Made by a program: the position numbers and the translations under genes
Part shown: positions 30,247 to 39,231 of the stretch, piece after piece
Numbering within the stretch: the stretch's first letter is position 1
Layout of the letters: each line of letters starts with the position of its first letter
Source: DATKKG01 sp035543015
Lineage (GTDB): Archaea > Thermoproteota > Nitrososphaeria > Conexivisphaerales > DTJL01
Reading direction: 5' to 3'
DNA: 54,120 nt
NCBI GenBank assembly: GCA_035543015.1
Contig: DATKKG010000059.1
Location: 1-54,120 of the forward strand
Notes under the pieces: model-generated
What the model saw: only the letters and a program-made list of their open reading frames with translations
What the model was told of the DNA's origin: nothing
Databases searched by the model: none

Positions 30247-30936
30247 TTGGACTACCTGCTCGCCATCGCGATCCTCGCATTCACATCCCTCATGGCTCTC
30301 CTCGCCCTCGAAAGCAAGTCGCTCGTCTATGGCGCGGTATCCCTCAGCGGCTTCTTCCTCGGCCTCTCCCTCTTCTTCTTCGAGCTGGGCCTGCTTTACC
30401 TGGGCGTCTTCCAGCTCCTGGTCTACGTCGGCGCGGTCTCCGTCCTGATACTCTTCGCGGTCATGGTCATCGGCCACACCCCGAGGAAGCCCACAGTTGG
30501 CAGGTTCGGGGGCTTGGGGTTCCTTGGGGGCCTCTTCATCGCCCTGGCCGCCGTCTTCGCGGGGCTCGCCATGCTCTTCTCCTTCCTCGACCTCGCCGTC
30601 GACACCATCCTTCAGTCACTCATCTACATCGGGCCCGTCGTCGTCCTCCTCGCGTTCGCCGTCCTGTTCAGGGGGGAGCCACGAGGACGGAGCTCCTACA
30701 GGTTCGAGGCTTTCGGCGTCCTCGGCGCCTTCCTCATCTTCGGCAGCTTCCTGGGCGCCCTTTCCTACCTCGGCTCCCTCTCCGTCTTCTCCGGCGACGT
30801 GACGTTCAGCATGGCCGACGTCGCCCAGAGCCTCCTCGGCCAGTACGGCCTTCTCATGGTCGTGCTCGGCCTGCTCCTGGCTTCGGCTGCGTTCGGCGCC
30901 GTGGCCCTTGCCAAGAAGGAGAAGGAAGAGAAGTGA
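30247..30936 (+). CDS. nuoJ: complex I-like subunit J
   Basis: 229 residues from TTG at 30247 (MDYLLAIAILAFTSLMALLA); the frame extends upstream to 30055 only as a shadow of nuoH. Six or so membrane helices; the block YLGVFQLLVYVGAVSVLILF (about 60-75) is the diagnostic NuoJ pi-bulge helix. The second half resembles a further helix pair (LQSLIYIGPVVVLLAFAVLF), an internal likeness to the first. Ends in a charged tail KKEKEEK. TTG is six bases after the nuoH stop. Confidence 0.9.
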   Translation: MDYLLAIAILAFTSLMALLALESKSLVYGAVSLSGFFLGLSLFFFELGLLYLGVFQLLVYVGAVSVLILFAVMVIGHTPRKPTVGRFGGLGFLGGLFIALAAVFAGLAMLFSFLDLAVDTILQSLIYIGPVVVLLAFAVLFRGEPRGRSSYRFEAFGVLGAFLIFGSFLGALSYLGSLSVFSGDVTFSMADVAQSLLGQYGLLMVVLGLLLASAAFGAVALAKKEKEEK

Positions 30937-31241
30937 ACGAGCTCCAGTTCTTCGTGGCGGCGTCTGCCATCTTCTTCGCCATAGGCGTCTACGGCCTACT
31001 CTCCAAGAGGAACGCGGTCAGGATACTCTTCTCAGTCGAGATAATAATCAACGCGGCGTCGCTCAACATCGCCGCCTTCGCGCGGTACATGCCCTACAAT
31101 CTGGGGAACGCCCAGTCGATAGCGATCTTCGTCATCGCGCTGGCGGCTGCGGAGGCGGCGGCTGGCCTGGCCCTGATCATCGAGGCCTTCCGCCTGCGGG
31201 GCAGCGTCGACGTGGAGGAAATGGACGAGCTCAAGGGATAG
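30933..31241 (+). CDS. nuoK: complex I-like subunit K
   Basis: 102 residues from GTG at 30933, overlapping the nuoJ stop by four bases. Three membrane helices. The two conserved buried glutamates are in SVEIIINAASLN (about 33) and AAAEAAAGLALI (about 70), the proton path residues of NuoK. Standard length. Confidence 0.93.
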   Translation: MNELQFFVAASAIFFAIGVYGLLSKRNAVRILFSVEIIINAASLNIAAFARYMPYNLGNAQSIAIFVIALAAAEAAAGLALIIEAFRLRGSVDVEEMDELKG

Positions 31242-32744
31242 GTGGAGACATTGGACTTCCTTCTCATAGTTGCCGTCTTCCTCCCGGTCCTGGGGGCCGT
31301 TGTCACCACCGTGTACAGGCGGAAGGGGCAAGCCCTGTCAGTCTCCGCGATGACCACCGGCATCTCGCTTCTCCTGGTGCTGGCAGCGGCCTGGGCAGGC
31401 AGCGTCCTTTCGTCTGGGGCTTCGGCTTACTCCGAGCTCTACGACTGGGCCCCGCTGGGCACCGCTGGCCTCCGGCTTGACGGGCTCAGCATGCCCTTCG
31501 CCCTGATCGTTGGAGTCCTCTCCTTCGTCATAACCTTCTACTCTTCCCCCTACATGGGCCACAAGTTCCACGAAGACGGCGCCGAGAAGTGGGGCCTCTA
31601 CTTCGCCCTGTACCAGCTCTACTTCTCGGGCATGCTTGGGACCGTCCTGGCCACCAACATAGTCGAGTTCTACATCTTCTTCGAGCTGATGCTCATACCG
31701 TCCTACTTCCTCATAGCGGAGTTCGGCTACGGCGACAAGGGCAGGATCTCCTTCATGTACTTCATCTGGACACACATCGGGGCCCTCGTGATGCTGGCCG
31801 GGCTCATCTACCTCGGCTTCTCTGCCGGCTCCTTCGACCTTTCCGCCCTTTCGAAGACGGCCCGGCTCCTGCCCGTCGTGGCCCAGATGTTCATCGCGAT
31901 AGCCCTGTCGGTGGGCCTCTCGGTCAAGATGGCCGCCTTCGGGCTCCACGTCTGGCTGCCCCATGCCCATGCCGAGGCCCCCACCCCCATCAGCGCCCTC
32001 CTGTCCCCCGCCATGATAGGCATCGGCTCCTACGCCTTCTTCCGGTTCCTGGTGACCCTCCTTCCGTCAGGCTACTCCATCGTCTCCCCCTACCTCCTCT
32101 TCTGGGGCTTCATCACGATACTGTACGGGGGCCTCATGGCCCTGGCCCAGGACGACGTCAAGAGGCTCCTGGCGTACTCCAGCATCAGCCAGATGGGCTA
32201 CATCCTGGTGGGGATTGGCAGCGCCAGCATCTTCGGATACGCCGGGGCCACCCTCCAATACGTGGCTCACGGGCTGGGGAAGGGCACGCTCTTCATGATG
32301 GCCGGCATCCTCATCATGCAGACGGGGACCCGCTCGATCTCGAAGCTGGGCGGCTTGGCGAAGAGGATGCCAATCACCGCCACGCTGGCGCTCATCGGGT
32401 TCCTGACCATCATGGGCGTGCCTCCCACCGCCGGCTTCATCTCCGAGTTCTTCCTCTTCCAGGGCGCCTTCTCCGCCGCCGCCCTGGGCGGCTCCCCTCT
32501 GAGGTTCGCGCTGGCCTTCCTGGCGATGCTTGCCTCCCTCCTGACCTTCGGCTACGCCCTGTGGACGATGAAGCGGATCTTCTTCGGCAAGCTCCCCGAC
32601 GGGCTCGACGGGGCCAAGGACCCCTCGCTCATGGCCCTGGCGCCCATGTTCGCTCTCTGCGTCCTTTCGATAGTAGTGGGCATCTACCCCTTCCTCCTTG
32701 ACAGGGCCGTCGACTTCTTCCGAATGGCGATAGGGGGCGCCTAG
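31242..32744 (+). CDS. nuoM: complex I-like antiporter-type subunit M, first copy
   Basis: 500 residues from GTG at 31242 (TTG at 31251 also possible). About 14 helices. NuoM features: EFYIFFELMLIPSYFLIAEF with the conserved Glu near 140, HVWLPHAHAEAPTPISALLS with the conserved Pro near 245, and DVKRLLAYSSISQMGYILVG near 300. Mrp-type antiporter subunits translocate protons in complex I. A second NuoM follows nuoL, so this cluster has four antiporter-type subunits rather than three. Confidence 0.9.
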   Translation: METLDFLLIVAVFLPVLGAVVTTVYRRKGQALSVSAMTTGISLLLVLAAAWAGSVLSSGASAYSELYDWAPLGTAGLRLDGLSMPFALIVGVLSFVITFYSSPYMGHKFHEDGAEKWGLYFALYQLYFSGMLGTVLATNIVEFYIFFELMLIPSYFLIAEFGYGDKGRISFMYFIWTHIGALVMLAGLIYLGFSAGSFDLSALSKTARLLPVVAQMFIAIALSVGLSVKMAAFGLHVWLPHAHAEAPTPISALLSPAMIGIGSYAFFRFLVTLLPSGYSIVSPYLLFWGFITILYGGLMALAQDDVKRLLAYSSISQMGYILVGIGSASIFGYAGATLQYVAHGLGKGTLFMMAGILIMQTGTRSISKLGGLAKRMPITATLALIGFLTIMGVPPTAGFISEFFLFQGAFSAAALGGSPLRFALAFLAMLASLLTFGYALWTMKRIFFGKLPDGLDGAKDPSLMALAPMFALCVLSIVVGIYPFLLDRAVDFFRMAIGGA

Positions 32745-32745
32745 G

Positions 32746-34815
32746 ATGGACTCCGGAGTCTTCGCCTGGCTCGTCTGGATCTTCCCCATGGCCGGGGCCC
32801 TGCTCACGCCGCTGCTCGCCCGCTTTGGGCACAGGGTCAGGGACTACTCCGCCGTCGCGTTCGCCTTCCTCTCCGCCGTTTCGGCCACCGCCCTCCTCCC
32901 TGTGCTCCTTGCCGGTCACGTGGTCGACAGCCAGGTCCCATGGTTCCTGGGGCTGGACGCGGGCGTCCTGGCAGACCCACTGAGCATCATGATCGGCACG
33001 GCGGTCTCCTGGGTGTGCTTTCTCATCATGGTCTACTCCCTGGACTACATGCACGGAGACGAAGGCCTCACGCGCTATTGGTTCTTCATGAACCTCTTCA
33101 TAGGCAGCATGCAGCTCATCATCTTCTCCGACAACCTCCTCCAGCTGTTCTTCGGCTGGGAAGGGGTGGGCCTCTGCAGCTACGCCCTCATCGGCTACTG
33201 GTACACCGACGAGAAGGACAGGTGGGTTGGAACCGAGGGGGATACCGCCCTCGGGCAGCCGCAATCGTACTCGCCCAGCCATGCGGGCATGAAGGCCTTC
33301 ATCACGACCAGGGTCGGCGACGTCTTCACCCTGATAGGCCTCTTCCTGATCTACGCCTATTCGGGCACCTTCCAGTTCCTCAAGCTCGCGGCCGACACCT
33401 CCTGGGCCACGGCTCTGCACGCCTCAGGCCTCCTCCTTCCCACCATGCTTCTGCTCCTCGGCGGCGCGGTGGGCAAGTCGGCGCAGTTCCCGCTCAACGA
33501 GTGGCTCCCCGACGCGATGGCCGGCCCCACTTCCGTGTCGGCCCTCATCCACGCGGCCACGATGGTCAAGGCTGGAGTCTACTTCGTCGCCAGGCTGGCC
33601 CCGATCTTCTTCATACTCCCCTTCGCCGAGAAGGGCGACTTCTTCACGGTCGTGGCCCTCATCGGTGGCTTCACGGCCTTCCTTGCGGCCTCCCAGGCGA
33701 TAGTCAACAAGGAGCTGAAGAAGGTCCTCGCATACAGCACGGTCTCCCAGATCGGCTACATGATGCTGGCCGTCGGGGTGGCGGGCCTCTCATCCTCCTT
33801 CATCGAGGGGTACGTCTCATCAGTCTTTCACCTGCTCTCCCACATGATCTTCAAGGCCGGCCTTTTCATGGCCGCAGGCGTCCTCATCCACGTCACGGGA
33901 ACCAAGTACCTGGACGGGATGGGCGGCCTCAGGACCCCGCTGAAGAGGACCTTCTACGCCTTCGCGATACTGGCACTGGCGCTGGCCGGGATGCCGCCCC
34001 TGAGCGGGTTCTGGAGCAAGGACGCCATCTTCGCCTCGGTCCTGGGCGGCCAGGGCCCCGTCCTGGGCCTAGTGTACCTCGCCGCCAGCGTCTCCGCCCT
34101 CCTCACGGCGTTCTACAGCATCAGGATGGTGGGCCTGGCCTTCTTCGGCCATGGCCGGAGCGGGGGCGAGCACCTCCACGACGCCGGGCTCCGTGAGTTC
34201 TCCACCTATGGGATCCTCGCCACCGCCACCGTGGCCATCGGGCTCGTGGGCCCCCTATTCGAGAACTCCCTGTTCTCCGCGCTCGGTTCCTACATATCGG
34301 CGTTCGGCCTCGTCGAGAGTGGTGCGTTCTCCCTCAACCTCGCCGCCGTCGCGACGTCCCTTACGGTCTTCACAGTCGGCGCCGTCCTCGCGTACCCATT
34401 CTACATAACGGGAAGGATGAGCCCGTCCAACTTCGTCGCCAGGAGCCCCCTCCTTCAGGGGGTCTACAGCTTCCTGTGGCACCGCTGGTATCTCGATGCG
34501 ATCTACTACAAGCTCTTCGTCAACCCCGTCCACAGCGCCTCGACGTGGGGCTACAGGGTCATCGAGCAGGGGTTCTTCGACAGGCTCAACGGGGTGGTGG
34601 CCCTTATGGCCCGCACCATTTCATCCGCCGGGGACTGGTTCGACCGCCACATAGTGGACGGCATCGTCAACGGGGTGGGCAGGGTGGCTCGCGTCGTCTC
34701 CGAGAGGTTGCGGAGGCTCCAGACGGGCGTTGTCGAATCGTACCTCTTCTTCATCCTGGTGGGCGTCTTGCTCCTGCTCCTCCTTCTCACCTACTTCGCA
34801 GGAGGCGTCCCCTAG
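32746..34815 (+). CDS. nuoL: complex I-like antiporter-type subunit L
   Basis: 689 residues, the usual NuoL length. NuoL features: FFGWEGVGLCSYALIGYWY with the Glu near 145, FPLNEWLPDAMAGPTSVSAL near 250, and KVLAYSTVSQIGYMMLAVG. The C-terminus has the long lateral helix (GDWFDRHIVDGIVNGVGR) and the final anchor helix (YLFFILVGVLLLLLLL). One base after the nuoM stop; the next gene starts one base after this stop, so translation is tightly coupled. Confidence 0.93.
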   Translation: MDSGVFAWLVWIFPMAGALLTPLLARFGHRVRDYSAVAFAFLSAVSATALLPVLLAGHVVDSQVPWFLGLDAGVLADPLSIMIGTAVSWVCFLIMVYSLDYMHGDEGLTRYWFFMNLFIGSMQLIIFSDNLLQLFFGWEGVGLCSYALIGYWYTDEKDRWVGTEGDTALGQPQSYSPSHAGMKAFITTRVGDVFTLIGLFLIYAYSGTFQFLKLAADTSWATALHASGLLLPTMLLLLGGAVGKSAQFPLNEWLPDAMAGPTSVSALIHAATMVKAGVYFVARLAPIFFILPFAEKGDFFTVVALIGGFTAFLAASQAIVNKELKKVLAYSTVSQIGYMMLAVGVAGLSSSFIEGYVSSVFHLLSHMIFKAGLFMAAGVLIHVTGTKYLDGMGGLRTPLKRTFYAFAILALALAGMPPLSGFWSKDAIFASVLGGQGPVLGLVYLAASVSALLTAFYSIRMVGLAFFGHGRSGGEHLHDAGLREFSTYGILATATVAIGLVGPLFENSLFSALGSYISAFGLVESGAFSLNLAAVATSLTVFTVGAVLAYPFYITGRMSPSNFVARSPLLQGVYSFLWHRWYLDAIYYKLFVNPVHSASTWGYRVIEQGFFDRLNGVVALMARTISSAGDWFDRHIVDGIVNGVGRVARVVSERLRRLQTGVVESYLFFILVGVLLLLLLLTYFAGGVP

Positions 34816-34816
34816 C

Positions 34817-36295
34817 TTGGCCTTCCCCATCCTCAGCCTCATGATCTTGCTCCCGGCCGCAGGCGGAGCGGCCGTCTTTGCCGCGGGGAGGCTCTCGCCC
34901 AGGGCTGCCAAGTACCTCGCACTCGCGATCTCCCTGGTCGAAGCCGCCCTCGCCTGCGAGGCATACTATGGGGTCTTCGTCGCAGAAGGTCCCTTCGGGA
35001 TCTCCTCCTTCCAGATGCAGGAGAGCTACCCCTGGATAGGGTCCTTGGTCACCTTCCACGTAGGCATGGACGGGCTCAGCGCGCCCCTGGTGCTCATGTC
35101 GGTGCTCCTGACTGCCCTCGCCACGGCCGGTTCCTTCTTCGAGATCACCGACAAGGAGCCCTCCTACTACGCCCTGATGATGTTCTTCATGGCCACCGCC
35201 GTCGGGGTCTTCACTTCGCTCAACCTCATCCTCTTCTACTTCTTCTGGGAGGCCTCTCTCATCCCGATGTTCTTCTTCATCGGGATATGGGGCGGGCCCA
35301 ACAGGAGGTACGCCGCCGTGAAGTTCCTTCTGTTCACCTACTCCGGCAGCGTCGCCATGCTCCTGGGCTTCCTTCTGGTCTACTTCCTGACTCCGGGGCA
35401 GTCGTTCGACCTCGTCACGCTCCTCAATTCGAACATCCCCGGATGGCTTCAAGCCGCCGCCTCCGCCCTCACCTTCCTCGGGTTCGGCGTCAAGCTGCCC
35501 GTCTTCCCCCTCCACACGTGGCTCCCCGACGCCCACGTCGAGGCGCCCTCCCCGATCAGCGTCCTCCTGGCGGGGCTCCTCCTCAAGATGGGAGGCTACG
35601 GCTTCCTCAGGTTCAACCTTGAGCTATTCAGGGCGGCGGCCGGCCAGTACGCCTGGGTCTATATCTCCGTCGGCCTCGTCACCATGTTCTACGGCGCCAT
35701 AGTGGCCCTGATGCAGAAGGACTACAAGCGGATGGTGGCGCTCACGTCCATCAACCACATGGGCTTCGTGCTCCTCGGAGCCTTCGCAGGACTCGCCGCG
35801 GGCTCCGTGGCCTTCGGAGTCGAGGGGGCGGTCTTCCAGATGTTCAACCACGCCTTCGCCATAGGCGCCCTCTTCATGCTCGCCGGCTTCGTCAAGCATG
35901 GCACCGGCACCAGGGACCTCACCCAGCTGCGCGGCCTCCGCACCGCGACCCCGAGGATGGGCGTGATGCTCATCCTCGCGTCCCTGGCGGGAATGGGCGC
36001 CCCCATGTTCAGCAGTTTCATCAGCGAGTTCATGGTCCTCCTCAGCGGCATCACGTACAGCCCCTACCTCTGGGTGGCCGTGCTGGTGCCGGGAATCACC
36101 GCCGCCTACCTCCTGTGGATGCTCTGGCGGGTCGTCCTTAGCGCGAAGAAGCCGGACTCCGACTACCACGACATCACGAAGACGGAGGTCGTCTACCTGG
36201 CTCTCTACCTTGTGCCCCTTGTCATACTCCTCTTCTTCCCGAGCCTGCTGCTTTCACCGGTAGCTCAGTTCACGAAGGCGGTGTTCGGAGGCTAG
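34817..36295 (+). CDS. nuoM2: complex I-like antiporter-type subunit M, second copy
   Basis: 492 residues from TTG at 34817 (upstream codons to 34730 are a shadow of nuoL). Clear NuoM: FYFFWEASLIPMFFFIGIWG with the Glu, VFPLHTWLPDAHVEAPSPIS with the Lys/His region, DYKRMVALTSINHMGFVLLG. It is closer in wording to standard NuoM than the first copy (which has EFGYGDKGR after its Glu helix). Having two NuoM plus L and N would predict one additional proton channel, as proposed for the 2M type of complex I. Confidence 0.9.
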   Translation: MAFPILSLMILLPAAGGAAVFAAGRLSPRAAKYLALAISLVEAALACEAYYGVFVAEGPFGISSFQMQESYPWIGSLVTFHVGMDGLSAPLVLMSVLLTALATAGSFFEITDKEPSYYALMMFFMATAVGVFTSLNLILFYFFWEASLIPMFFFIGIWGGPNRRYAAVKFLLFTYSGSVAMLLGFLLVYFLTPGQSFDLVTLLNSNIPGWLQAAASALTFLGFGVKLPVFPLHTWLPDAHVEAPSPISVLLAGLLLKMGGYGFLRFNLELFRAAAGQYAWVYISVGLVTMFYGAIVALMQKDYKRMVALTSINHMGFVLLGAFAGLAAGSVAFGVEGAVFQMFNHAFAIGALFMLAGFVKHGTGTRDLTQLRGLRTATPRMGVMLILASLAGMGAPMFSSFISEFMVLLSGITYSPYLWVAVLVPGITAAYLLWMLWRVVLSAKKPDSDYHDITKTEVVYLALYLVPLVILLFFPSLLLSPVAQFTKAVFGG

Positions 36296-36299
36296 AAGC

Positions 36300-37739
36300 A
36301 TGCTGATCACAATAGCCACGCTGGCGATCCCTGCCCTCCTCATCCCCATGCTCTCCGCCCTGGGACTGAAGTGGAAACGCTTCCCGGAGGTGGCCACCGT
36401 GGCCGCGCTCTTCGTCGCCATGATGGAGCTGCCGTTCGTCCTTCTCTACTCCGCCTCCGCGTCTCCGCAGTCGTCGATCTGGTCCTACCCTTCCAACCTC
36501 CTGAGCTTCGACGGGATCTCCTTCATCTTCTGCGTCACGGTCATCCTGGTCTCGATGATGGTCGCCATCTCTTCGTCCACGATGCTGGACGACGACTCCA
36601 ACAAGCCGGTGTACTACTCCCTCCTCCTCTTCGCGACCCTTGGGATGGTCCTTGTCTCCTCCACGGCGGACCTGATCTTCCTGCTCGTCTCGTGGGAGCT
36701 CATGACCGTTCCCAGCTTCCTTCTGGTCGCCTTGAAGAAGCGCGATCCCAAAGCGAACGAAGCCGCGGTCAAGTTCTTCCTGGCCGCCGCCCTCTCTTCG
36801 GCGCTGATACTCTACGGCATCTCGCTCTTCTATGGCGTCTCCGGCTCCACTTCCCTCTACGTGCTGCAGAGCTCCCTCGCCAGCCTGCCGGCATCCTCGT
36901 CCCCTGTGATCCTGCTCGCGACTTCCTTCCTGCTGGGAGGGTTCGCCGTCAAGATGGCCCTCGCCCCCTTCCACTTCTGGCTGCCCGACACCCTTGAAGG
37001 GGCCCATCCGCCGGTGGCCGCTCTCCTTGCGGCCGGCTCCAAGAAGGCCGGATTCGCCGCCGCGCTGAGGGTGGTGGTCTTCCTGGTGCTTGCCAGCCGC
37101 TTCGTCTCAGTCGGCCCCAGCTGGCAGATCGCCCTGGCCATCATGGCAGCCGTGACAATGACCTGGGGCAACCTGGCCGCCCTGACCCAGAAGAGCCTGC
37201 CTAGGCTCCTCGCCTACTCCAGCATCGCCCAGGCCGGGTACATCATGATAGGCCTCGCCGTCCAGGGCACGGCCGGAGCTGTCTTCGGACTTCTGGGCCT
37301 TCTGCTTCACGTCCTCTTCCATGCCGTCATGAAGGGCAGCGCGTTCATCTCCCTCAGGAACATTGGCTCCTCCATGGACGACCTGGCTGGCCTGTACAAG
37401 AAAGCGCCTCTGATGGCCCTGAGCTTCGTCGTCTCGCTCTTCGCCCTCGCAGGCCTCCCTCCCCTGAACGGGTTCTGGAGCAAGCTGTTTCTGTTCATGG
37501 GAGCCGTGCAGGGAGGGATGAGCTGGCTGGCGGCAGTCGCCCTCATCAACAGCGCAGTCGCCCTCGGCTACTACAGCTATCTGGCCAAGAGGATGTTCTT
37601 CGACGACCCTGTCACCCCCGGCGTCAAGGTACAGCAGCCGGACGTCCTAGCCGTCGCGCTCTTCGCCCTGATATTCATAGTAGTTACGGGATTGTATCCT
37701 GAGCCCCTGATCAGGCTCATCTCTCTCTTGACGTCCTAG
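36300..37739 (+). CDS. nuoN: complex I-like antiporter-type subunit N
   Basis: 479 residues, ATG at 36300, four bases after the preceding stop. NuoN wording: LLVSWELMTVPSFLLVALKK near 137, FAVKMALAPFHFWLPDTLEG near 225, LLAYSSIAQAGYIMIGLAV near 305, then LAGLPPLNGFWSKLFLF. Last gene of the operon; the next gene is on the other strand three bases on. The operon contains no nuoB, C, D, I, E, F or G. Confidence 0.92.
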   Translation: MLITIATLAIPALLIPMLSALGLKWKRFPEVATVAALFVAMMELPFVLLYSASASPQSSIWSYPSNLLSFDGISFIFCVTVILVSMMVAISSSTMLDDDSNKPVYYSLLLFATLGMVLVSSTADLIFLLVSWELMTVPSFLLVALKKRDPKANEAAVKFFLAAALSSALILYGISLFYGVSGSTSLYVLQSSLASLPASSSPVILLATSFLLGGFAVKMALAPFHFWLPDTLEGAHPPVAALLAAGSKKAGFAAALRVVVFLVLASRFVSVGPSWQIALAIMAAVTMTWGNLAALTQKSLPRLLAYSSIAQAGYIMIGLAVQGTAGAVFGLLGLLLHVLFHAVMKGSAFISLRNIGSSMDDLAGLYKKAPLMALSFVVSLFALAGLPPLNGFWSKLFLFMGAVQGGMSWLAAVALINSAVALGYYSYLAKRMFFDDPVTPGVKVQQPDVLAVALFALIFIVVTGLYPEPLIRLISLLTS

Positions 37740-37741
37740 AA

Positions 37742-38578
37742 TCAGAAGTACTCTACTATGAGCTTCCGCAGCTTCTCGAGGCTGGGCGACTGAGGAAGGC
37801 CGCTCAGCATCTCCAGGGCAGAGCGCCCATAGTCCTCGGCCGCTTCGGCGATCTTGCTGACCTTCTCCTCGCTCTCCATCTCGAGGATGTTGATGAGCTC
37901 TCCAGGCTTCGCCATGTCCGAAAGGTCATCCCTCAGCTGGTATGCCATGCCTAGCTTCGTCCCGAAATCACCCATGGTCGAGGAGAGCTCCCTCCGGGCC
38001 GAGAGTACGGCGCCAACGCCGGCCGAAGCCCTGAACAAGGAGGCTGTCTTCAACTCGAGTATCCTGATGTAATCCTTCCACCGCACCCTTCCGGGCGCCT
38101 GGGTCGCTCGCCTCTCTAGCTCCTCGCCGGAGGACATCTCGATGGCGGCCCTTGAAAGCTCCCTCCCCACGGCCTTCTCCCCGTAGGAGGACGCGACCTC
38201 GAGGATGATCCCGAGGACGAAGTCGGCCGAGAGGAGCGCCGAGTCCACCCCGTACATCTGGTAGTACGGGGCCTTCTCCCGTCTGACGCTCTCCTTGTCT
38301 ATGATGTCGTCATGGATGAGAGACACGGTGTGAAGCAGCTCGATTGCGGAAGTGGCCGGGATCGGGTCCTCCGGGCCCCTCCCGAGGGACTCGTTGACGA
38401 GGAGGACGACCAGAGGCCTGAGCCTCTTCCCGCCTTGCAGCGAGTAGGTCAGCGGCCCGTGGAGCGGATGAGATTCGTGCTTCCCCATGAGGTCCTTAAG
38501 ACCTGAGTCTATCCTTTCGATGTAGGCTTGATGCTCCTTCAGAAAACGCAATTCCTGACCCGTTGCATCTTTGACCAA
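37742..38578 (-). CDS. polyprenyl diphosphate synthase, probably geranylgeranyl diphosphate synthase
   Basis: 278 residues. First Asp-rich motif DDIID at 90-94 preceded by LLHTVSLIH; GGKRLRP near 49-55 binds the homoallylic diphosphate; second Asp-rich motif DDLSD near 217 in MAYQLRDDLSD. These are the metal sites of the trans-prenyl synthases that chain isopentenyl diphosphate. In archaea the product of this class is mostly geranylgeranyl diphosphate for lipid ethers, used by the UbiA-type enzyme (8197) and later reduced (27588). No bulky residues block the pocket floor in an obvious way; exact chain length is uncertain. Confidence 0.9.
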   Translation of the reverse strand: MVKDATGQELRFLKEHQAYIERIDSGLKDLMGKHESHPLHGPLTYSLQGGKRLRPLVVLLVNESLGRGPEDPIPATSAIELLHTVSLIHDDIIDKESVRREKAPYYQMYGVDSALLSADFVLGIILEVASSYGEKAVGRELSRAAIEMSSGEELERRATQAPGRVRWKDYIRILELKTASLFRASAGVGAVLSARRELSSTMGDFGTKLGMAYQLRDDLSDMAKPGELINILEMESEEKVSKIAEAAEDYGRSALEMLSGLPQSPSLEKLRKLIVEYF

Positions 38579-38837
38579 AGATGAATCTGGCTCCGGGTTC
38601 CCTGCCTGCCTGTCTCAGAGTAGACCAATCTCCAGTATTTAGCTTCTATCAAGCCTTCGGATGCAGATTAATTGAGAATTGGCTACCTCGGCTCCCAAGG
38701 GTTCTGTCCAGGTCCGCAACGTAGACTCTCGGGACAGTAACGCGATAGCTCAATACCCCATTTATCCTCATTAGTGTAAATACAGGTCTCCGGCTTCCCA
38801 AATCTTATATTACTCCCCCGTTATATCCAAAGATGCT

Positions 38838-39221
38838 GTGCGGCCCCCCTGCGAAGTAGTGATCAAATACGTTCTTCCCGCCTTCCGCTGCAGCGTAGCC
38901 AGATCTCTCTGCACCGAGTACGGTTTCACTCAGGTGAAGGCCGCCTCCGCGCTCGGCACGACTCAGGCTGCGATAAGCTACTACCTGGGGGAGCGCAGGG
39001 GGAGCAGGATAAGGGGGTTCGAGGAGAACGACCTTGTGCGTGCCGCGGCGGTCGATGTCGCCAAGGACCTGGCCACGGGCCAGTTGAACAACGCCGGGGC
39101 CACGGCCAAATTCTGCCAGCTCTGCGCGAAGCTCCGTTCGACGGACGCTTTCTGCGCCTTTCACAGGTCGGTTGAGGCCGTGGCCGACGACTGCAACACC
39201 TGCATGTTGACGGGCTGCTAG
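38838..39221 (+). CDS. helix-turn-helix regulator with C-terminal cysteine cluster
   Basis: 127 residues from GTG at 38838. N-terminal half is an XRE-like helix-turn-helix (RSLCTEYGFTQVKAASALGT, then TQAAISYYLGERRGS). The C-terminal third has FCQLCAKLRST, AFCAFHR and DDCNTCMLTGC, seven or eight cysteines, probable metal or iron-sulfur ligands. This layout is common among small archaeal regulators that may sense redox or metals. It lies 11 bases upstream of the 39232 gene. Target unknown. Confidence 0.72.
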   Translation: MRPPCEVVIKYVLPAFRCSVARSLCTEYGFTQVKAASALGTTQAAISYYLGERRGSRIRGFEENDLVRAAAVDVAKDLATGQLNNAGATAKFCQLCAKLRSTDAFCAFHRSVEAVADDCNTCMLTGC

Positions 39222-39231
39222 TGCTTGCCAC

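Noticed and set aside
34730..34816. N-terminal extension of the second nuoM
   Set aside because: Ser-rich, overlaps the nuoL C-terminus; TTG at 34817 gives a normal start.
28806..36997. Many long minus-strand or second-frame open reading frames across the nuo operon (up to 420 codons)
   Set aside because: They are antisense or offset shadows of GC-rich nuo genes: extreme Arg/Gly/His/Pro or Glu/Asp/Gly composition and no membrane or domain features.
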